64,000 nt of DNA from NCBI RefSeq assembly GCF_000699445.3, contig NC_067200.1:3984950-4048949 (forward strand), in the 5' to 3' direction. The notes under the pieces were generated by a model that was not told the origin of the DNA, searched no databases, and was given only the letters and a program-made list of their open reading frames with translations. Source of the DNA: Schistosoma haematobium (Eukaryota > Platyhelminthes > Trematoda > Strigeidida > Schistosomatidae). Shown piece by piece: positions 47,501-57,860 of this stretch (position 1 is the stretch's first letter; every line of letters begins with the position of its first letter). The position numbers and the translations under genes are program-made.

Positions 47501-50500
47501 CAGATAGAAGTGAAGTGTTCGAATTTCTCCATATGTGTTTCACAGCTTGTTCTGTACATCTCGATGGTGATTGGTTCTTGTTGACCTTAAATTTATCATT
47601 GTTTACCAAATTAAAGATATTCAAATCAACAACGACGAACTCATGATATCCTTCGACGTAACAGCACTGTTCACTTCAATTGAACCACAGTTAGCAAAAG
47701 AAACTATATCCCTGCTACTCAACAACGACACAAATCTCACCAAATACACGAAGCTTCAAATTCAAAGTCTACAGGAACTCATCGATTTATGCCTAACAAC
47801 ATATTTTCAATTCAACAACAAAATCTACGAACAAACAAAAGGGACACCAATGGGATCACCAATATCAGGACTGATCGCAGAAGCAGTGATGCAAAGACTA
47901 GAAGCCACGATATTACCAGTGATCAAGCCAAAAATTTGGATTCGCTACGTAGACGACACCTTCGTCATCGTCAAAAAGAATGAACTGGTAAACACATACA
48001 AACTAATCAACAACGTTTTCAACGACATCAAGTTTACAATGGAACAGGAGTCAAACAACCAACTAGCATTCTTGGATATATTGATCACTAGAACTGATAC
48101 AGGAAAACTGGAAACTCAAGTATATAGGAAACCGACCCATACAGATCAAATTCTCAACTACAACAGCAACAACCCAAGAGCTCACAAAATCAACTGCGTA
48201 CACACATTGTTCAAGAGGGCGAGGACACACTGCAGCACACTGGCAGCACGAAAAAATGAAGAGAAATACCTGAAGGACATATTTCAAAAGAACGGCTACC
48301 CAATCAACTTCATCAAAAAGCACCAACGGCACACAGCATCAAAACCCAAATCAAGCACAAAAATCAACAAAAGGATCACTCTACCGTACATACAAGGAAT
48401 ATCAGAAACCGCAACGAGACAGCTGAAAACCTTCGGGATAGGTGTGGCACACAAACCAACAAAATCACTACAATCAATCCTATGCAAACCAAAGGATGAA
48501 ATAACAAAGGAAAACAAATCAAACATCATCTACAAAATAAATTGTACCAACTGCGACAAACACTACATCGGACAAAGCGGACGCCCCCTCCACCTACGCC
48601 TACATGAACATCAATTAGCAGTCAAACGCCATGATATCTCTTCACTTATATCAATACACGTGGATAACTACGGACACTCATTCGATTGGAAAAATGTAGA
48701 GATCTTAGACAGAGGAAACTCCAAAAACACCAGAGAATTTTTAGAAGCTTGGCACTCAGGTCAATCAGCAATCAACAAACATATTGAAATCAATTCAATT
48801 TATCAACCAATCAGGAAAATCATGCATAAATATAGGAACAAAAATCAAACCAATGGGAGACACAACCAAAACAAAGAAGTAAACAATGATAAATTTAAGG
48901 TCAACAAGAACCAATCAACATCGAGGTGTACAGAACAAGCTGTGAAACACATATGGAGAAATTCGAACACTTCACTTCTATCTGAAGTTTGTGCTGATGG
49001 TGTCGTTCAGAAGAACGATGAAAGCTCCACGACCAAACCATCCAGCTCAGAGAACAAAACTCCACCAAAATTCATTGTTCTCTAACTGAACAATGGTCTT
49101 AAACATCTTAAACAAAACAAAACTTTTATAGCTTATTATTAGTGAACAAGTGTACTGAATTGACTGGAATTATGTAGTATGTGTAATTGGTTACTTTTTA
49201 AATTGTCTGCAACATGTAATCACATTTTAAGTAGAAGGGATTATTTAACTTAACCCATTCATTATGTCGGTTAATGACAGATGCTCAATTCAATTTTTAT
49301 TATTTATTTAAACACATAAACATTGGTACAAGAAGGCACCAGATAGATATGCACCACATAAATCATTCGATTTATGTGAGGGTTGGGATACTACACAGAT
49401 GCCCAAATCGAACCAGGTGGTTTTTTTATATGGCCACAGTTCAAGCCTTTGATTTAAAGGTCTAATCCACATGGCAGTGGAGCAATGTAAGGAGATTCAG
49501 TCCTATGGTAGCCGATAACCAACAATAAGCCCATGTAAACCATTGGTTTGAAATCAAGGTTTTACAACTCTCCTAAATAAACTTCTCCGTATCCATCGTC
49601 GAAAGAATATACATTAATCAGATGTCGATTCCTGAACTGCTAACATTTAACTGGTGATCATGATCGATCAAAAAATAAGAAAAGGAAACTTGTTGGAATA
49701 CTTTGTGCTCAGAATTCCATATTGTACCAAAAATATACTATTGAATAAAACCATTATTAATAATAATAACATCAGCGTTAACTTCTAAACAACATCACTA
49801 ATTTGTGTTATGTCCAAGCGAAGATTAAATCACGAGTAACTTCTGAGACATATTAATTGATCAATATTATCTATACATTCTTATGGTATAAATATCCAGT
49901 AACTAGATCATGTATATCTATATTCCTCTTATTATAAGCTATATTTTGACCTATAACTTATTATTGTACGATTTACGGTTCTTAAGCTATGTTCAGTTTA
50001 TTGACTACTGCCTCCCACGTTCACAGCCACTTTTTGACTTTATTGTGTACAAATGTTATTTCCTATTTTATGGTACGTTGAGGTCTGTTTAGTTGATATA
50101 TAAACTCGGTATGTCTGAAATAAATGATTCGATTCGCATACTGGGAGCTGGTATTTGGTGTTCTGGGCTCAACTGGACGGGCTAGGCGAAGATAGAACCA
50201 ATAAGGACGCTAGACAGCTCACACCACTCGAACGTCATTGGTTTGGCACAATGTTAAGATTGTATAAGTCGTATTTTGATTAGTGGATAAATCACATGGT
50301 AAAAAGTCGGACATAAACTCACAACAATTTGTCGAAGTGGGGAATTGAATTAATCATAAATAACAATAATGAACATTTCACTAACCTTTCATAATACTAT
50401 TTTCTATCAATTCATTACTGATTAAAGGAATATTTTGAAAATGATCACTAATATGTTCATTATTCAGTAGAAATTCATTAAAGTGGAATATATCTTGTGA

Positions 50501-52545
50501 AGAACTAACAACTTCATTGTTATTATTATTACTATTAGTGGTAGTCGTCGTTGTTGTCGTCGTCGTTGTTGTCGTCGTCGTAGTAGTAGTCGTCGTCGTC
50601 GTTGTCGTCGCAGTAGTCGTCGTCGTTGTCGTCGCAGTAGTCGTCGTCGTTGTCGTCGCAGTAGTAGTCGTCGTCGTAGTAGTACTATTCACAACTGATA
50701 ATAAGATTGTTTGAATAAGTATTGATATTTGTTTAAGTTCATATGATTTCTTTTTGGATAATTTTAATAGATAATTCTTTTCTATATTATTCATTTGTAT
50801 ACATGTTATTAAATCTGTACATATACTATTAGAATTGAAATAACAACAAGGAAATTGTTTATTTGATTTGAATATCATATATTGAAATAATAATCTTGTG
50901 AATTGACGACATTGATTAGATAAATTTATAAGACTATTAGGCCAATGGGATAAATTTGAAGTACCCAAAACAAACATCTAAAATGATAAAGATGTAAATG
51001 GGGACCATATATGATTTTATTGATAATATAGTGATTAGTAGACAAAGTAAATAAGATACTTGATGATCATTCATTTTTGTATTGGTTAATGTTTACGATT
51101 GCGGTTTAGTCAGTCAATTACAACGTAGGACTAGGCATATATATGTATCAGTCTAAGTTGCTATATCTCATTAGCACAACAAGATGAACAACAAATTCAT
51201 AGAAGTAGTTGTGGGATATGGGTTACTTATATCCACATAATTAGTATAAAACGGTAATCAGGCATAGAATGTATTTCAGTAGAAGATCGATAAGGAAAGG
51301 AAGGAGACGGGACGCAATTGGTATGAAAATGCATGAACCATTAAATCTGAGACAATGGACTGATACTTGCAAAAGAAACAGACAAATTTGAGACGAACAT
51401 CAACTCTGAGATGCAGGTACATCCGGCTGACGAGTCCCAAATAGGACGAAACGCGCGTCCTGGATTCCACTGCTAACCATTATCCATCATTGCTCATTGA
51501 CTATATGGTTCTCAGATCTTATTGAAATATTCTGTAATTTTGTACTTAACTACATTCGTTTGTCCCCACTCGTGTACTTGTTCCAGCAGTTGCTGGAATG
51601 GTAGTAATATATAAAAGAACGGTTGTATGTAAGAATATAATACAGGAAAAAAGGACTGGTTCGTAGAAAGAAAGATATAAAGTAATTTTGATCTCATAGT
51701 TCAAGGGCAGACAGTGAGGGTATACGCCAACGACATTGTGATCGATTCTCAGCCATGTCACCCACATAATCCAACCATTGGTTACGATAGTCACGCAGAA
51801 CCCAACTAAGTTGTCTGCATCTACTAACATGGCTCAGATTAGAAGTTAGTGACTTCAACGACTGATGTCACATTTTGGTTTGTCCGCCCTTAAATTTCTT
51901 CTAACTATCCCCAACACTAGTCAGCATTGCACATCGTGGTAATCGGTGGTTGGTCATACGTAACACATGGCCCAACCATCTCAGTCGATGAAGATTCACT
52001 AACTCATTAACTGACTTACCATCATTCCCTAATCCCCTACGTCTAACCTCACTATTGCTTACCCGGTGATCCCAGCAGATGCGAACAATATTTGTAAGGC
52101 ATCTGTGATCAAATCCTAGTAGTTTACGAATATCTTTTACTCTTAATGCTCAACACAAAGCAACTAAATTGATAATATTCGATCAATGGATAAAGGTTAG
52201 ACAAGTATAACACTGATCATTACTACTATTTAGCAATCAGTCAGCGTGAATATTACAGCAACAACAACAACAATGTTAAACTTTAACAAATTATTCTCTT
52301 CATTTAATTATTATCAACATTTCTTTTTCTAATCAACTTACTTGTAATTCTTGAAGACTTGCACTCTTTAATACATTTTTCCAAGATGTTGGTAAACTTT
52401 CAATAATAGATGATATACATAAATTAGAAGAATCTTTATTAATCTTACATAAATCACCAATCCATTGAAAATTATATATCCAATTATATTCTAAGATGAA
52501 TATGAGCAGATTATGAATGAGTTCATTTAAACTATTGGATGACAT
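40923..52545 (-). CDS. METTL25: METTL25-like methyltransferase, five exons
   Basis: Five minus-strand exons join in frame into 1899 nt (632 residues). The protein has a motif before the catalytic domain resembling the conserved SPKKxHEV (here LSKKKSYEL). It then has the Rossmann SAM-binding loop [19 protein letters not shown] and an acidic strand end [20 protein letters not shown] and VGCCYHKM, followed by a C-terminal [17 protein letters not shown], are signatures of the METTL25/METTL25B (RRNAD1) family. These are presumed SAM-dependent methyltransferases; the substrate in flukes is unknown. The start at 52545 is a choice: an in-frame ATG also lies at 52569, and an upstream exon is possible. 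A Thr-rich insertion in exon 2 is not typical of the family. Splice sites are all GT-AG. Confidence 0.85.
41695..41950. mobile_element. inverted pair of SINE family A copies
   Basis: A minus copy (41700-41795) and a plus copy (41796-41945) form near-perfect inverted arms over the ribozyme region. Both ribozyme cores have the same C-to-T change (TTGAGGA), so activity is unlikely. It sits in a METTL25 intron. Confidence 0.75.
42060..42552 (+). pseudogene. RTE-like LINE 3' end
   Basis: Plus-strand segments encode [20 protein letters not shown] and, after frameshifts, a [15 protein letters not shown] end. The tail is AAGTAAGTAAGT. It is dead and 5'-truncated. Confidence 0.8.
42745..42965 (-). 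mobile_element. repeat family B copy, truncated
   Basis: Starts at the TTTATTTTAACACATAGATA tail and stops at about 42890. Then comes AGTGAGTAGGATTTC and a GAGAGAGAGAGC stretch in the same orientation. Confidence 0.55.
43160..43820 (+). mobile_element. repeat family B, interrupted
   Basis: A nearly complete plus copy from CCAAATGCCCTGGTATGGCC to the AATAAATAAATAA tail. It is split by an insertion at 43641-43770 with target duplication. Confidence 0.7.
43641..43770 (+). mobile_element. short retroposon derived from RTE 5' UTR
   Basis: A 130-bp unit identical in type to the 5' UTR that precedes the RTE endonuclease at 12560. It ends in CCAGAAAAA and is flanked by a perfect 14-bp duplication TATATATATTCGGT (43627-43640 and 43771-43784). 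Confidence 0.75.
44400..44680. mobile_element. SINE family A copies
   Basis: A reverse piece (44420-44525) is joined to a plus 3' piece (44530-44660) with a CTGAGTTCGAGTCC box and a degraded ribozyme (core ATTGAGCA). Confidence 0.6.
44695..44851 (-). CDS. METTL25: METTL25-like exon 4
   Basis: Acceptor TTTTTTTCCAG, donor GTAAGG. It encodes [19 protein letters not shown] and [15 protein letters not shown], highly characteristic of the family. Confidence 0.9.
44987..45115 (+). mobile_element. short retroposon derived from RTE 5' UTR
   Basis: A second free-standing unit of the same kind as 43641-43770. It is flanked by a direct duplication ATTGTGAAGA (from 44978 and from 45116). It lies in the METTL25 intron just upstream of exon 4. 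Confidence 0.7.
45295..45690 (-). mobile_element. repeat family B copy
   Basis: A reverse copy from the tail region through CCTAAAGGTTTGATCCACAA to GGCAGTAAGTAGG, joined to a SINE family A terminus at about 45692-45770. Confidence 0.6.
45780..46560. other. intron sequence, nothing recognised
   Basis: Part of the METTL25 intron between exons 3 and 4. AT-rich with no clear repeat. Confidence 0.4.
46607..46880 (-). CDS. METTL25: METTL25-like exon 3 (SAM-binding motif)
   Basis: Acceptor CTGTTTTCCAG, donor AG|GTTTGT. It carries [16 protein letters not shown] and [15 protein letters not shown], the nucleotide-binding loop and acidic residue for SAM. Confidence 0.9.
47415..49070 (+). mobile_element. 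Penelope-like element with 191-nt inverted arms
   Basis: 47415-47605 and 48880-49070 are inverted copies of the same terminal sequence, bracketing a 5'-truncated RT plus endonuclease. It lies in METTL25 intron 2, on the strand opposite the gene. Confidence 0.85.
47606..49085 (+). CDS. Penelope-like RT with GIY-YIG endonuclease (5'-truncated)
   Basis: One open frame of about 490 codons; the whole frame, which enters from the left inverted arm at 47571, has 504. RT motifs in order are [28 protein letters not shown], the catalytic [12 protein letters not shown] and [13 protein letters not shown]. The C-terminal half has [18 protein letters not shown] followed by LHLRLHEHQ, the GIY-YIG nuclease with its cysteine-containing insertion as in Penelope-like elements. 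It catalyses target-primed copying in the germline nucleus. The N-terminal RT region is missing, so it is probably not autonomous, yet the rest has no stops, which suggests a recent insertion. Confidence 0.9.
49295..49600 (-). mobile_element. repeat family B copy
   Basis: A reverse copy beginning with TTATTATTTATTTAAACACA and carrying GATTTAAAGGTCTAATCCAC. Truncated. Confidence 0.55.
49617..49748 (+). repeat. dispersed repeat shared with 5540-5705
   Basis: Alignable to the 5540 copy from CAGATGTCGATTCCTGAACT to CTATTGAATAAA. Confidence 0.5.
49880..50260 (+). mobile_element. Penelope-associated terminal repeat
   Basis: The second copy of the terminal repeat at 35330-35760. Blocks in common include TCACAGCCAC and AATAAGGACGCTAGA. 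Confidence 0.5.
50386..50977 (-). CDS. METTL25: METTL25-like exon 2 with poly-Thr insertion
   Basis: Acceptor ATTTTAG, donor G|GTTAGT. After the [13 protein letters not shown] motif comes a low-complexity run of about 48 residues, nearly all Thr with a few Ala. It is coded by mixed ACN codons (plus-strand 50530-50685) and followed by an Asn-rich linker. Confidence 0.8.
50530..50685. repeat. trinucleotide repeat coding poly-Thr
   Basis: Plus-strand GTC/GTT/GTA/GCA triplets with a 24-nt higher-order period visible between about 50580 and 50665. On the minus strand it encodes the Thr run of the METTL25-like protein. Confidence 0.85.
51100..51195 (-). mobile_element. LINE 3' tail
   Basis: Reverse copy of the LINE 3' end with a CAGTCAGTC-type tail at about 51109-51119. 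The corresponding 3' coding end lies at 51690-52160. Confidence 0.5.
51385..51500 (+). mobile_element. SINE family C with intact hammerhead
   Basis: A 3' half copy inserted in the LINE 3' region. The ribozyme at 51421-51466 is complete. Confidence 0.7.
51421..51466 (+). ncRNA. type I hammerhead ribozyme, family C
   Basis: Core CTGACGA, stem II GTCC/GGAC with loop CAAATA, GAAA, minimal stem III CGCG, scissile GTC, and stem I ATCCGG/CTGGAT with one G-U wobble. All invariant bases are present. Confidence 0.75.
51690..52160 (-). pseudogene. LINE C-terminal coding fragment
   Basis: Minus-strand reading gives [40 protein letters not shown] and [19 protein letters not shown] with frame breaks. It is the same LINE family as 20628-21060. 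It lies in METTL25 intron 1. Confidence 0.7.
52342..52545 (-). CDS. METTL25: METTL25-like exon 1
   Basis: Encodes [20 protein letters not shown] through SLQELQ, ending at a codon boundary with donor GTAAGT. The segment LPTSWKNVL resembles the conserved N-terminal region of the family. Confidence 0.7.
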
Positions 52546-52754
52546 ATTGTGTACATATATATATACCACTACAAAATAACAAAATAGTAGATAAGTAGAA
52601 GGTAAGAATAAAATGATTGATAAATTAATCTTCGGAGATTTATAGAAACCGTAAACTTTTCAACAGTGTGCATGCACAACTTTGTAACGGGAAATCGAAC
52701 CAAAAACTTTTGATCTTACGTGTAAGAAAACGTCTAACCTTCGAACCACTGAGC

Positions 52755-53275
52755 CCCCAAATGCCCTGGTACGGCCGAGAGTGAGGAGAGTTCGCTCTCC
52801 CTCTCCAAATGCTCTCACATGGACACGTGTATATAGCCTCTGCCAGGGAAGTCCTACTCACTGCCTTCTCATGGTGGGGGTGTTATTCACGAAATTGAGA
52901 GGACGAAGAGCGAATGTCTGGTGATTTAACCGGGTTGATAGACATGAAGAGTCCACCTAGGGGAGTTGGAAAACCCTGATTCCAAACCAATGGCGCACAT
53001 GGGCTCTAGTCTCCTGAAGAAATAAATGGCGTATGAACCAATCGTTGGTCACCGGCTAACATAGGACTGCATCTCTTTACATCGCTCTACTGCTTTATGG
53101 ATCAGAACTTCAGGTCGAAGGCTCTGGGTGTGGCCCCTAAGAAAACCGCCTGCTTCGGTTTGGGCACCCGGGAAGTATCACAGCCCTCATACATATCAAA
53201 TGAGATATATGTGACGAATATGTATTTGGTGCCTCCTTGTACCAATATCTATGTGTTAAAATAAATAAATAAATA
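52755..53275 (+). mobile_element. repeat family B, full-length type
   Basis: Runs from CCAAATGCCCTGGTACGGCC to AAATAAATAAATAA. Together with 43160-43820 this defines both ends of the family. It lies upstream of the METTL25 start. Confidence 0.7.
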
Positions 53276-53279
53276 ACTG

Positions 53280-53560
53280 AGCCGGCATCAAAACTCTAAC
53301 TATAACAGGTATGAGATAGTTATTCATCACAGATAGTGGATGGAGGTGTATCGATACGAGCTAGACATATAAACCATAGGATGCCAACCTAGTGGTCCCA
53401 GGGTTACGAGTTAACACATGAGATTAGTCCTAGGTTTGATTCCCCACTGCGAAGTATTGTATGCGTTCTGCTGAAGAGTATCATACCAGGTTGAGAAAGC
53501 TATTCAATGATTTCATGTTTTCAGTGGTATTCCAACTAAGAATAATTCGTGATTTAAATT
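53280..53560 (+). mobile_element. SINE family A, decayed
   Basis: A plus copy lacking a good ribozyme. GGTTTGATTCCCC is the B-box-like part. Confidence 0.5.
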
Positions 53561-53599
53561 ATGAAACCTGTTAAGCAATTAGTCCAGTTCGGCGAAAAA

Positions 53600-54340
53600 A
53601 ATGACATAACAAGTCTGAAAACAACCCACTTGATAATTAGTCTACATGAAATTTCCAATGTATTCTTACAATCTTTCCTTTAAAAATTCTTTAAGATTTA
53701 TTAATATTATGCAATGACGAAGTCCATTTCATAGTTGAATGTAAATACTTTCGCCTAATCGATGGGATCGCTATCAATAGTTCATTAGAACCAATATTAA
53801 ATAACATGTTCATGGTACATGATAAAAATCTAGCTGAATACCTAATCGAAAACATGTCCTTTTAAAAGAGATATAGAGATAACATCTTGGTTATGTATGA
53901 AAGGCCGGAGGATATGAATTGTCAATTGAATAAACTTAACCCTCTTGAAAACCACATAAGGAGAAAAATGACCAACTACTTACCATAGATATACTTATAA
54001 GTAGAAGAGAAGATGGTTCAACCAAACGATTGATTTTTTGAAAGTTAACTTGGACAGGCCCGTACCTTCTTTGTGTTGTGGTTACTACAAAGTTCAATAC
54101 AAACGGGGTTTGGTAAGGGGACTATCTAACAGGATTGATCGTATTTGTACAAAAGACTTTATTGATGACGAAGAAACGTTATTAAACAAAACATAAACGG
54201 AAAATGGTTATCCTTTAAAATTCCTAAATCTATGGAAAGGTATAGTGAAACCTATTATATTTAGGATATAAAAAAAGCCTGTCTACATCGCCTTACCGTT
54301 CATAGGTGAATAAAATAGCCTTTTATTCAAACAATGGGTT
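53600..54340 (+). pseudogene. Penelope-like RT, decayed, left part
   Basis: A frame with stops reads DGIAINSSLEPILNNMFMVH, then RYRDNILVMYERPEDMN. These correspond to the MGSxLGP and YxDD regions, with the catalytic Asp pair altered. It is interrupted on the right by the SINE at 54345-54561. Confidence 0.6.
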
Positions 54341-54344
54341 AAAA

Positions 54345-54561
54345 CATTATAAGCAAAGATGGATAGTGGCTAGCAGTGGAATCCAGGACTCAGTAGCTAA
54401 GTGGATAACGCGATGGCGTTTGAAGCGAACGGCACTGAGTTCGAGTCCCAGAGTGAACATCAACTCTGAGATGCAGGTACATCCAGCTGACGAGTCCCAA
54501 ACAGGACGAAACGCGCGTCCTGGATTCCACTGCTAGCCACTATCCATCTTTGCTTATAATG
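54345..54561 (+). mobile_element. SINE family C with perfect 44-bp terminal inverted repeats
   Basis: 54345-54388 and 54518-54561 are exact reverse complements. Between them lie a tRNA-like module (TAGCTAAGTGGATAACGCG, then GAGTTCGAGTCCC) and an intact hammerhead. It is the best-preserved family C element, inserted in a Penelope-like relic. Confidence 0.85.
54481..54526 (+). ncRNA. type I hammerhead ribozyme, family C, intact
   Basis: Stem I ATCCAG/CTGGAT, core CTGACGA, stem II GTCC/GGAC with loop CAAACA, GAAA, a minimal CGCG stem III, and scissile GTC with cleavage predicted after 54519. Active hammerheads in Sm-alpha repeats are established for schistosomes. Confidence 0.85.
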
Positions 54562-54689
54562 TTTGTAAATTAAGGCAATATCGAGGCATACGCACAGTAT
54601 GCACATATGCCAATAAGAGACTGATCAATTTCAGTCCTAAAACATCAATGGGAAGATTCAAGTAAAACAATATCAAGTGAACTAAAGGG

Positions 54690-55110
54690 TCAAAACAGTT
54701 ACTAACAAAACGTACTACACAGAAAACGTTATTATCAAAGAAAAAACAAGGTCCATCCATCACCAAAAACCTAAAAGGTATGGAAACGATTGCGTCACAT
54801 TCTACTCTGTTTACCAATTTAAATATGTGCGTGGCCACACGTATATAGGGAAGGATAATCGTGATCTTCAAATTAGTGTGTCTGATTATGTATCTATATG
54901 ATTTCAAAAACAATTAAAATCAAATGACCTTACAAGTGTAGACAATAAACATCCAAAATCCTCTATTACCAAACATAAAGTTGAAATAGATAATAAGATT
55001 GATCTTAACACGGCTTTTTTGGTGTAATACAAGTAGTAAAGGGAAAATATTAAGGTTTAATGAAGACTTGGCCATACGAAAATTCAAACGCCCTATGATG
55101 AATTGAAAAC
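54690..55110 (+). pseudogene. Penelope-like GIY-YIG part, decayed
   Basis: In a frame with stops, VYQFKYVRGHTYIGKDNRDL marks the GIY-YIG core. SSITKHKVEIDNKIDLNTAF follows. It is the continuation of the relic at 53600-54340. Confidence 0.65.
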
Positions 55111-55199
55111 CATAGATATGTGAACGAAGAATATTCTTTTCAATAAAATTCTCTTCAAGTTCTACAATTATTTATTTGAACACATAAATATTGTCACAA

Positions 55200-55675
55200 A
55201 GGAGCATCGAATGCCTTTACATGGCCACGCGTATACAGACGCTGTCAGGAAAGTCCTACTCGCTGCCTTCTCGCAGCATTACTGTTGTTTACGAAATTGA
55301 GAGGACGAAAACCGAATGTTCAGTACTTGAACCGGGTTGGTGGATACGGAGGATTCACTTAGGAGAGTTGGCAAACCCTGATTCCAAACCGATGGTGCAC
55401 ATGGGATACAGGATCCTGAGGGAAAGAGTGGCGTATGAACCAATAGTTGGTCACCGGTTACCATGGGGACTGCATTTCCTGACGTTACGACACTACCATG
55501 TGGATTAGACCTTTAGGTCGGAAGCTCCGGGTGTGGCACCTAAGAAAACCACCTGCTTAGGTTTGAGCACCCATGTAGTATTCCAACCCCCACATAGATC
55601 GGGTAATTTATATGGTGCATGTCTGTTTGGTGCTCCCCCTGTATCATTGTTTATCTGATCAAATAAATAACTAAA
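55200..55675 (+). mobile_element. repeat family B copy
   Basis: A plus copy from ATGCCTTTACATGGCC to CAAATAAATAA, lacking the first segment. Confidence 0.6.
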
Positions 55676-55699
55676 ATTTTGGACTATTAATTTGGATAA

Positions 55700-56725
55700 G
55701 TAATTGTAGAACCTGAAGAGAAATTGTTATAATTGAAAAGAATATTCTCCCGTACATCTGTGTTTTATTATTGATATAACGTAAGGTTTACAATATATTC
55801 CTCCCTCTACATGTATATTACAATAATACTTTTATAAGGCTAATCACGTTATATCAGAAACAAGATTCACGACCCAAAATAAAGGATCAGATTAACAATT
55901 ATGAGCAGTCACACTCAGTAAGTCAAGATTAGAAATCACACATGTAACACTCTGTAGGATGTGGCTATTTGTCCATGTTCAACAATCAGTCGTCCTTTAG
56001 TTTCACTCTCACACATCAAATATGACAGAAATTTCCCAGCGATTAAAATCTTGTATTCAAAAAACAGTTTGTCATCACCTTAAACCTACCCTGTTAATAC
56101 TAGTTTGTCATCCAACGTGATGAGTTTCACATTGTTTCCTTTATTATCTTTGCTTACTCTTACCTTAGATGTGCCTATTTGTCCATTTATTTTTATATAT
56201 ATTAATGTTCTTAACAAGTATACATATGATCAGATTGTTCGAAATGTATTAAGCTAATATAGTACATAGTTCTAATAATATTCGTCTTCTTATTACACTA
56301 TCCAATTTTATAAAAGGAACTTATTACTTTAAAAATAAATTGGATATAGGACGTCTACAACCATAGAATCCTTCGAATCAGTATACAAAAAAGGGGAATT
56401 GAAACTACAAAAATTGTTATACTACTAAATTTACATGTGAAAGTATGAGCAATACAAGTTAAAACTGTGTGAAAATCTACATCACTGTTGAAAACAATCT
56501 CCTAGAAGTAGCATACCACATTCTATACAATTATTTATAGCTAAACAATATTCAGTAACCTAATTCAATGTGAAATTCATTGGCTTACCCAGTTGTTGAT
56601 AGTTTGGACTGAAAGTTGATTAGTCTTGAAAAGAGTAAGAACGAAGATTGATGCAGAATAATATGAATTCATTATGTTTCGTTAGGTTCGAATCAACTGC
56701 CTACAGTCGATAATATTTTATAACC
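55700..56725. other. no gene recognised
   Basis: AT-rich sequence. No supportable feature. Confidence 0.4.
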
Positions 56726-56728
56726 AAC

Positions 56729-57199
56729 GTTATTACAGATATCGACATACTTATAAATACGAGGGTGATTAGAGATGAATATGTGTATCATGATGTAGCG
56801 AAGATTCCGATGTATCTAAAACGAGGTAGTAATAAATCTTTCTTTGCCCTGGTAACATTACACCCCTTTTTTACTGATTACGTCATTCATTATTTCAACT
56901 CTTTCTGAAGTTTGATTAAATTATTGTTATTTTTCTTCAATTCATAACTGACTGATTTCAATTCAGATCTTTCTTTACTACCATTAATCTGTTTTCAATT
57001 GCTTCATTATACAACTAACTCCATGAGTTCTAGTTGTTATTTCAATGTTCTGAAACTTTCCTTCTCAAACGTTATTTATCCGAAACAAAATTTTCTATGA
57101 CCTTATTCACTCTATCGGAATCTTCACTACATCATGATACACATATTCATCTCTAATCACCCTTATATTTAAAAGTATGTCAATATCTGTTATAACGTT
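56729..57199. repeat. inverted repeat pair with shared short ORF
   Basis: 56729-56814 and 57113-57199 are inverted copies, about 85 nt each. Both, read outward from the same strand sense, encode TDIDIL followed by RVIRDEYVYHDV. The right copy abuts the Penelope-like RT at 57177. I do not recognise the peptide. Confidence 0.6.
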
Positions 57200-57860
57200 G
57201 ATTTTAAATATTGTAGGTTGTAAGCAGCTAATGAGCCTATTTGAAACGATGGATTTTATTTGTAATGAATTAACAGAGAAGCGCATAGAGACTTTAATTT
57301 CCGCATCCTCAATAAAACAGTTAATTCTTAGATGTACCATGAATGTCCATTTCCGATTTGACAATGAATACTATAGACAATTGGATGGGGTAGACATGGG
57401 GTCACCATTGGGCCCTCTACTAGAAAATGAACCAATTAAGGACACAATTAACCATCTAATATCTTATTGTCGCTATATAGATGATACTCTCATAGTATTA
57501 GAAAAAGAACATGAAAAGGTGAATTTACTTAATATATTTGATAATATTCATTCATCGATTACTTTAAAACTAAAGGAAGAACAGAATAATAGCATATCGC
57601 TTCTAGATGTCCAACTAACTAGAGGATCAGATGGAACATTAAAAAGAGGGATACATAAAAAGTTTACAGTTGGACAATACACTCATTTCTATAGTACTGT
57701 ACAAATCGGATACAGAAAAAAAATTAAAGATCCTGACTCATCCGTGCTGGAATGATCTGCTCGGATGGCATCATTGTAGATGAATTGGTTAATATTCGTA
57801 ATTTGCTTAGTAAGAATGGACACCCAACAAAATTCATTGACAAACACATGAAAAAGATTA
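57177..57860 (+). pseudogene. Penelope-like RT, third lineage, left part
   Basis: The open segment has GVDMGSPLGPLLENEP, CRYIDDTLIVLEKEHE (catalytic YIDD) and SISLLDVQLTRGSDGTLK. A frameshift follows, then NIRNLLSKNGHPTKFIDKHM. It is interrupted at about 57861 by a LINE 3' end. Confidence 0.8.
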
